NCBI GenBank assembly: GCA_018383375.1
Contig: JAHAWW010000204.1
Span: 1-21,345, forward strand
Length of the DNA stretch: 21,345 bases
Direction of reading: 5' to 3'
From: Prevotellamassilia sp.
GTDB lineage: Bacteria > Bacteroidota > Bacteroidia > Bacteroidales > Bacteroidaceae
Shown: positions 17,175-21,345 of the stretch, one piece after another
Layout: the number at the start of each line of letters is the position of its first letter
How positions within the stretch are numbered: the stretch's first letter is position 1
The notes under the pieces: model-generated
Seen by the model: the letters and a program-made list of their open reading frames with translations, nothing else
Told to the model about the DNA's origin: nothing
The model's database searches: none
Made by a program: the position numbers and the translations under genes

Positions 17175-17900
17175 TCAATGGCCGCCTTTGAGCAGGCGGT
17201 TGAGGCCTCGGGCCACGAGGTGGCTGTCGGTGAGGATGTTGCGCCTTAAGGCGTCGCTGAAGGCATAGCGGTCGCCGCCGGTGAGGAATATTTTGAGATT
17301 GGGGAAGCGTTTTTGATGATGACGGATGCAGCCTTGAAGTTCATAGCCAATGCCACGCACCACTCCGGCTCTTATGGCCGTGTCGGTGTCGTAGCCCAAG
17401 TCGGGCACCTCTCCGCCGTCCACGTCGATGCGGGGCAGGCGGGCCGTACGGGCATGCAGGGCTTCGAGCCGCATTTCCACGCCGGGCGAGATGTTGCCTC
17501 CCACATAGAGGCCGGCGGCATCTACAAAGTCGTAGGTGATGCAGGTGCCGGCATCGATGACCATAAGATCGGTCTGCGGTACAAGGGTCACCGCGCCCAC
17601 CACAGCGGCAAGGCGGTCGGCACCCAGGGTTGCCGGTGTGCGGTAGGCCACTTTGACGGGAGCGGGTGTCTCGCCCGTGACATGCAACACAGGGCAGCCG
17701 GCACGCTCTATCTCACGCATCAGGTCGGCATCGTCTGCACCCACACTGCACCACGCCAACCGTTCGGGGCGATAGTGGTGAATGAGACGGGCCACCTGAG
17801 CCGCACAATCGTGCTCAAATTTTTCTTCGGCCACGAACTCATCGCCGTCGAATGCGGCCACTTTCGTGCGGGTATTGCCTATGTCTATCGTCAGGTTCAT
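17175..17900 (-). CDS. coaX: type III pantothenate kinase
   Basis: 241 residues from the ATG at 17900, which gives the family-typical start MNLTIDIGNTRTK. A GTG five codons earlier is in frame but less likely. It shows the phosphate-binding motif DxGNT (residues 6-10), the G-A-D-R pantothenate-site motif (about 93-96), D-A-G-T (about 116-119) and the G-G-x-I-x-P-G motif, all features of CoaX (ASKHA fold). It phosphorylates pantothenate, the first step of coenzyme A synthesis. Type III enzymes need a monovalent cation and are not inhibited by CoA. It is first in an operon with an outer-membrane protein and lptC, a common arrangement in Bacteroidales, and has a clear promoter at 17954-17984. 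Confidence 0.95.
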   Translation of the reverse strand: MNLTIDIGNTRTKVAAFDGDEFVAEEKFEHDCAAQVARLIHHYRPERLAWCSVGADDADLMREIERAGCPVLHVTGETPAPVKVAYRTPATLGADRLAAVVGAVTLVPQTDLMVIDAGTCITYDFVDAAGLYVGGNISPGVEMRLEALHARTARLPRIDVDGGEVPDLGYDTDTAIRAGVVRGIGYELQGCIRHHQKRFPNLKIFLTGGDRYAFSDALRRNILTDSHLVARGLNRLLKGGH

Positions 17901-17953
17901 ACCATATAGGCTCACGGAGAGCTCTCTTGATGGGTGTTGATGCTAATATCGTG

Positions 17954-17984
17954 CAAATTTACGCCTTGACGGCCGAAAGGCAAA
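17954..17984 (-). promoter_or_regulatory. promoter of the coaX-omp-lptC operon
   Basis: On the minus strand TTTG (17984-17981), then exactly 19 bases, then TAAATTTG (17961-17954), a full match to the Bacteroidetes consensus. The predicted start near 17947 gives a leader of about 47 bases to the ATG at 17900. Confidence 0.75.
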
Positions 17985-18026
17985 ATATCTCTTTGTTTTT
18001 TTCAACGGCCCAATCTCTAACCGAGA

Positions 18027-19376
18027 CTAACGCTCAAGCCGCATCATCGCTCTGAAAGCGCCGAGACATACGGGCAGAGCCAAGGCAAAAGAGCACAAGT
18101 CAGACAGGGCTTGACAACATTCCACGCCGCGCAGTCCCCACAGCATCGGCAACCACACAATGAGGGGTAGGAAGAAGAGTCCGTTGCGCGCAGCCGCCAC
18201 CAAATTGGCCCTAAAAGCCGACCCGATGGTCTGCAAATACATATTGGTCAAGACGATAAAGGGGATGAGAGGCCAAGCCAAGAGTTGCCAACGCAGCGCC
18301 GAGGCACCCACGGCCACCACCCCGGCCTCATCGCGAAACAAGGCCACAGCCTGTTCGGCCAAAGGCCAGGACAAAAGTGCACAGCACACTAAAAATACGG
18401 TGCCCACTCTCACGCAATAGGCAAAACCGGCCTTGACGCGCCGATAAAGACCGGCACCATAACAAAAACCACAGAGGGGCTGAAAACCTTGTCCCAGGCC
18501 CACCACCACTGCATAGAGGAAAAACGAGATACGCCCCACCACCGACATTCCGGCTATGGCGGCATCGCCATAGGCTCCGGCAGCCACATTGAGCCATGCC
18601 ACCGAGACCGACGCCAATCCCTGACGCATCAACGAGGGCGAACCGCCGCGTACCATTTCTATAATATACGCGCGCGCGAGGGGCGTGAAGCGAAGACGTA
18701 TCTGCAAGTCGGGGTGACGCCGGGCATAGTGCCACAGCATGGCAAAGCCGGCTGTCTGCCCAATGAAGGTGGCCCATGCCGCACCGGTCAATCCCCAGTC
18801 GAGCACAAAGATGAGCAACGGGTCGAGCACGAGGTTGACGCCTGCCCCCACCATCACGCCGCGCATGGCCAGTCGGGCCGAACCACAAAACCGCAGTTGG
18901 TTGTTGAGCGTCATCGAGGCGGTCATCATCGGCGTGGCGAGCAACACGACGCCGAGGTAGGTCATCGTGGGTGCCATCACCGTGGGAGTGGCGCCGAGCA
19001 GGCGGCAGAGCCACGGCAGCGTGGCCAGACCAACCACACCGAGCAGCAGGCCGGTAGCCAGGCTGGCCATCACGCCCGCGCGGGCCATGCGTTGGGCTTT
19101 GTCTGTGCGCCGCGCACCGAGTTGACGCGAAATGTAGTTGCCCGAACCATGCCCGAAGAAGAAGCCCACGGCCTGCACCACACACATGGCGGCATAGGCC
19201 ACACCCACGGCGGCTGTGCTTTGCGTGTCTATGCGTCCCACAAAGCAGGTGTCTGCCATGTTGTAGAAACTCGTGGTGAGCATCGTCAACACAGCCGGCC
19301 AGGCCATCTGTCTGATGGCCCGGCCTACGGGTGCCTGCGTGAGCAGCATATAATTATCGGCCTGTGGATGGTTCAT
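18027..19376 (-). CDS. MATE-family multidrug/toxin efflux transporter
   Basis: 449 residues with about twelve hydrophobic segments in two homologous halves. The first half has P-A-V-L-T-M-L-T-T-S-F-Y-N-M-A-D-T-C-F-V-G and G-x-G-S-G-N-Y-I-S-R-Q-L-G-A, and the second half has Q-G-F-Q-P-L-C-G-F-C-Y-G-A. These are typical of the MepA-like branch of MATE exporters, which expel cationic drugs in exchange for H+ or Na+. The substrate cannot be told from sequence. It is 27 bases downstream of the DUF262-HNH gene and on the same strand, so it may be co-transcribed. It is 126 bases upstream of coaX, which has its own promoter. Confidence 0.92.
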   Translation of the reverse strand: MNHPQADNYMLLTQAPVGRAIRQMAWPAVLTMLTTSFYNMADTCFVGRIDTQSTAAVGVAYAAMCVVQAVGFFFGHGSGNYISRQLGARRTDKAQRMARAGVMASLATGLLLGVVGLATLPWLCRLLGATPTVMAPTMTYLGVVLLATPMMTASMTLNNQLRFCGSARLAMRGVMVGAGVNLVLDPLLIFVLDWGLTGAAWATFIGQTAGFAMLWHYARRHPDLQIRLRFTPLARAYIIEMVRGGSPSLMRQGLASVSVAWLNVAAGAYGDAAIAGMSVVGRISFFLYAVVVGLGQGFQPLCGFCYGAGLYRRVKAGFAYCVRVGTVFLVCCALLSWPLAEQAVALFRDEAGVVAVGASALRWQLLAWPLIPFIVLTNMYLQTIGSAFRANLVAAARNGLFFLPLIVWLPMLWGLRGVECCQALSDLCSFALALPVCLGAFRAMMRLER

Positions 19377-19403
19377 GGCTTTTACGTCAGCCTTTCTTTG
19401 TTT

Positions 19404-20576
19404 TTATTTGTTGCCCTTTGCTCTGTTGTGGGTTTTGCAGAGCATCTCACAGTTTTCAATGCCTGTTGCTCCTCCTTTGCTCCAAGCCGTCACGTGGTCG
19501 GCGTCCATCTCCGATAGTTTATAGAGGCGGGTTTTGTTCGCATTGTCGCCTAAGGCGCAGAGTGGGCAATTGGAGATTCCTTTTTGGGCGGCGAGTTCGG
19601 TCTGTCGCTTATAGGCGGCTCGTTTTGTAGACTCTTCAAAGATGCGGATGTCGAGCAGGCGTTTGTCCGTCTCTCCGCCAAGCACATATTCATAAATGCC
19701 TCGCGGACATCTCACGCTTTCGTCGGCCTGCAGGGCGCGCACGCGCTCGGCCAAGTGTTCTGTGCTGTAGGGCGTGTTGTGGTAGGTTTCATAGAGTCTG
19801 CCCCACTCCAGTCCGCACATATCGCGCTCCACCATCGTAAACGTGCCGGCCACCCAGTCTATCACTGAGCGGAAATAGCTTTCCAGTTCGCCCGTCGTGG
19901 CGTCGTGGCGGTGGCGGCTCATATAGGCATCCACGCTCATCTGTTTGCTATGACAAATCCAACGAAGCGCTTCGGCCAGATAGTCTTGCCGTTTCACGTC
20001 GCCCTTGACGTAATGGCTCCATTTTTGTGTCTCTGCGTTTTGCGAGTTGCTGAACACGCGCTTGGCGGCCGTCACGAACTCGCCCGAGTATATGGCATTG
20101 AGCAGTTCTTGTTCGTTGAGAGGGATGCCCACGATATTGATGGTTTTAAACCACTCCTTGATTTCTCGCTCTTCGCCCTCACATTCATACACGAGCAGGG
20201 GCGACTGCAAGATGCGGCTCTGTAGTTCTTCTGGCAGGCCTGAGAAATATTGCACGTTGTCGGCTTCGTCTTTGATGGCAAATTTGCCTGTGACGAATCG
20301 CCCTACAGAGGTGATGCGCTGCTGGCCGTCGAGTACTTCGAGGCGACCGTCGGCCGTACGGTTAAAATAGATGAGTCCGATGGGATAGCCTTTGAGCAGC
20401 GACTCAATCACGGCCACGTCGCGTTTACCGTCGTTGTAGATGTAGTGTCGTTGATATTCGGGCTGTATGGTCAGTCGGCCGTCGAGTCCGAAAAGGCCTT
20501 TGCCTTCCAGTTCGTTATAGGTGAAGCCTTTGCAAATGTCGGCTACGGTCCATTCGGTGTGCAGGATGGTTCTCAT
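19404..20576 (-). CDS. DUF262 (GmrSD/ParB-like) and HNH nuclease, single chain
   Basis: 390 residues. The N-terminal DUF262 domain (about 8-200) contains D-G-Q-Q-R (83-87), the hallmark motif of the nucleotide-sensing DUF262/GmrS-like fold, and I-Q-P-E-Y-Q-R at 37-43. The C-terminal HNH nuclease has zinc-type cysteines C337-x-x-C340 and C380-x-x-H383 and catalytic-type residues D358, D360-H361, N375, H383-N384. Family relatives act in DNA restriction and anti-phage systems (GmrSD, BrxU, SspE) or as restriction partners of methyltransferases. At 390 residues it is short compared with GmrSD fusions. It lies downstream of the end of an EcoRI-type adenine methyltransferase, separated only by a decayed BRO-N gene. 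It may thus be part of a restriction-modification locus (inference). Confidence 0.88.
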   Translation of the reverse strand: MRTILHTEWTVADICKGFTYNELEGKGLFGLDGRLTIQPEYQRHYIYNDGKRDVAVIESLLKGYPIGLIYFNRTADGRLEVLDGQQRITSVGRFVTGKFAIKDEADNVQYFSGLPEELQSRILQSPLLVYECEGEEREIKEWFKTINIVGIPLNEQELLNAIYSGEFVTAAKRVFSNSQNAETQKWSHYVKGDVKRQDYLAEALRWICHSKQMSVDAYMSRHRHDATTGELESYFRSVIDWVAGTFTMVERDMCGLEWGRLYETYHNTPYSTEHLAERVRALQADESVRCPRGIYEYVLGGETDKRLLDIRIFEESTKRAAYKRQTELAAQKGISNCPLCALGDNANKTRLYKLSEMDADHVTAWSKGGATGIENCEMLCKTHNRAKGNK

Positions 20577-20610
20577 TATATCAATCGGCTTTTTGAGTTA
20601 ATGATTGTCT

Positions 20611-20895
20611 TTATGAAGAATATGAGAAGAAGGGGGTGCTCTGTTTCAGTTCATCTGTCAGATACATTTTCCCGTCGGCTGATTTCATTTTCAGTTGACT
20701 ACAATTGTAGTCAACTCACTGCCTTCTTTTTTTAAGGCGTGTTTTCAATACGCTCCAATACTTGCGTGGATTAGGTCTGTCCGTCAAAACCTCCAACGCG
20801 TCCACAATTGAGAAGTACCATTTATCTTCCTTATCGTCCCAAATGGTGCGGACTTTTTTCGCTTCAAAAAGTTTTATGGCATTGGGCTGGAGCAT
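20611..20895 (-). pseudogene. remnant of a BRO-N (phage antirepressor/RhuM-like) gene
   Basis: From the ATG at 20895 the frame reads MLQPNAIKLFEAKKVRTIWD and then KWYFSIVDALEVLTDRPNP, RKYWSVLKTRLKK. This is a close match to the BRO N-terminal domain (W-Y-F-S-(V/I)-V-D-V-x-x-V-L-T-x-S). The reading frame ends at TGA (20718-20716) after 59 codons. Beyond it the expected family sequence resumes: the +1 frame gives EGSELT, then the original frame gives NCSQLKMKSADGK-MYLTDE before losing similarity and stopping at TAA (20613-20611). It therefore carries an extra A in a run of seven (20728-20734), a lost base near 20706, and a missing C-terminal two thirds (usual length is roughly 250-300 residues). 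BRO-N proteins are typical of phages and hypervariable islands. Confidence 0.75.
20693..20716. repeat. perfect 24-base palindrome at the BRO-N frameshift
   Basis: The 24 bases are an exact inverted repeat: arms AGTTGACTAC and GTAGTCAACT around the centre AATT. It lies wholly inside the BRO-N remnant, at the point where reading frames switch. The arms encode part of the normal protein (LTT-NCSQL). The perfect symmetry may therefore result from loss of one central base rather than from selection as an operator. Confidence 0.7.
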
Positions 20896-20964
20896 AGGGC
20901 TTATTATGTTTTTAATAATTGGTGGTAAGGTGAAAAGTGGAGCATACTTGCAGGAAGTTCTATT

Positions 20965-21345
20965 CTATACTTTCCTAATTAGAATTCTAAAATAGAGTCT
21001 GTTTCCATTGACATACGGACGGTCATACTTCTCAAATCCGGCTATTCTTAGACTTAATAAAGAGGCGTTTGTACCGTTTACCCCCCCAGAAATAGGCTGC
21101 TTTATGGTGCTCGTATCGTCCCAAATACCATTTGAGAAGCCCTTCCCTTCGCTTTCTGTTGCCCCCAAAATTTCAAACTGCTCGGGACAATATTTATCGA
21201 GGAAAGAGATGGGCACGCCCATCACGCCGTCGTAGTCTGAGGGGATGGCATCAGTATAGGGCACTTCTATGGCGTCGTAATTGTCGTAGCGATCGTATGC
21301 TGGTTTGCCTTTCAGCTCTTTGTGTTTGGAATAGCGCAGGTTGTC
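20965..21345 (-). CDS. EcoRI-type adenine-specific DNA methyltransferase, C-terminal part
   Basis: The frame is open to the right edge, so the gene starts beyond the window; the last 126 residues are seen. The blocks KPAYDRYDNYDAIEV, DYDGVMGVPISFLDKYCPEQ, FEILGA and RPYVNGNRLYFRILIRKV are characteristic of the C-terminal region of the EcoRI-like adenine-specific methyltransferase family (PF13651-type). The catalytic N-P-P-F/Y-like motif lies outside. Family members methylate adenine in short palindromes; GAATTC is the site of the named enzyme, but specificity here cannot be read. The stop TAG at 20965 is followed by the BRO-N remnant and the DUF262-HNH gene on the same strand. Confidence 0.82.
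   Translation of the reverse strand, partial: DNLRYSKHKELKGKPAYDRYDNYDAIEVPYTDAIPSDYDGVMGVPISFLDKYCPEQFEILGATESEGKGFSNGIWDDTSTIKQPISGGVNGTNASLLSLRIAGFEKYDRPYVNGNRLYFRILIRKV

Noticed and set aside
18328..19517. Long frames on both strands over the MATE gene
   Set aside because: They have His/Arg/Gly-rich compositions without motifs, while the MATE frame has a full set of membrane segments and family motifs.
20693..20716. Palindrome as a controller-protein operator (C-box) of a restriction-modification system
   Set aside because: GACT and AGTC halves are present, but they are eight bases apart, and the site lies inside coding sequence of the BRO-N remnant whose residues explain both arms. No controller gene is seen.
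20982..20987. GAATTC inside the EcoRI-type methyltransferase gene
   Set aside because: The same hexamer also occurs near 11053 and near 14064, so it is not special, and the enzyme's specificity is unknown.
1..21345. CRISPR arrays, tRNA or rRNA genes, insertion sequences
   Set aside because: No regularly spaced repeats, cloverleaf sequences, rRNA segments or transposase frames were seen on either strand.

Overview
The window looks like chromosomal DNA from a member of the Bacteroidales, most likely Prevotellaceae (a genus-level call is inference). The support is: promoters of the Bacteroidetes type (TTTG, 19 bases, TAnnTTTG); BACON/M60 mucinase-type proteins; a leucine-rich-repeat protein with a type IX secretion-style C-terminal domain; a DUF5686-type outer-membrane protein; and a coaX/outer-membrane protein/lptC block.

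Layout. (1) 1-463 holds no gene. It carries a strong promoter reading leftward out of the window and one copy of a dispersed intergenic repeat. (2) 464-7870, minus strand: a three-gene surface-protein operon with its own promoter (7840-7870) and terminator (464-508). It encodes an M60-like metallopeptidase, an LRR protein with a type IX sorting tail, and a second, paralogous M60-like metallopeptidase. This reads as a glycoprotein (mucin) attack cassette. (3) 7896-12136, plus strand: a SPOR-domain lipoprotein, a structured probable small RNA or complex terminator, a DUF5686-type outer-membrane protein, and a CNNM/CBS (HlyC/CorC-type) membrane protein. (4) 12137-12605: gene-free spacer with the second copy of the dispersed repeat and a strong terminator. 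(5) 12606-17984, minus strand: coaX, an OmpP1/FadL-like protein and lptC in one operon with a clear promoter, followed by a PpiD-like periplasmic chaperone with its own leader. (6) 18027-21345, minus strand: the end of an EcoRI-type adenine methyltransferase, a decayed BRO-N gene remnant, a DUF262-HNH nuclease and a MATE transporter. The right end looks like an accessory or defence locus.

The most unusual items are the right-hand locus and three intergenic elements. In the right-hand locus, a methyltransferase and a DUF262-HNH nuclease are separated by a BRO-N remnant carrying two compensating frame changes, one of them inside a perfect 24-base palindrome. The intergenic elements are a two-hairpin RNA-like element at 8571-8711, the two-copy repeat with fixed-spacing CCAATCAC/GTGATTGG arms, and a hairpin core shared by two distant intergenic regions. 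Functions of the defence locus and of the RNA are inference from sequence alone.
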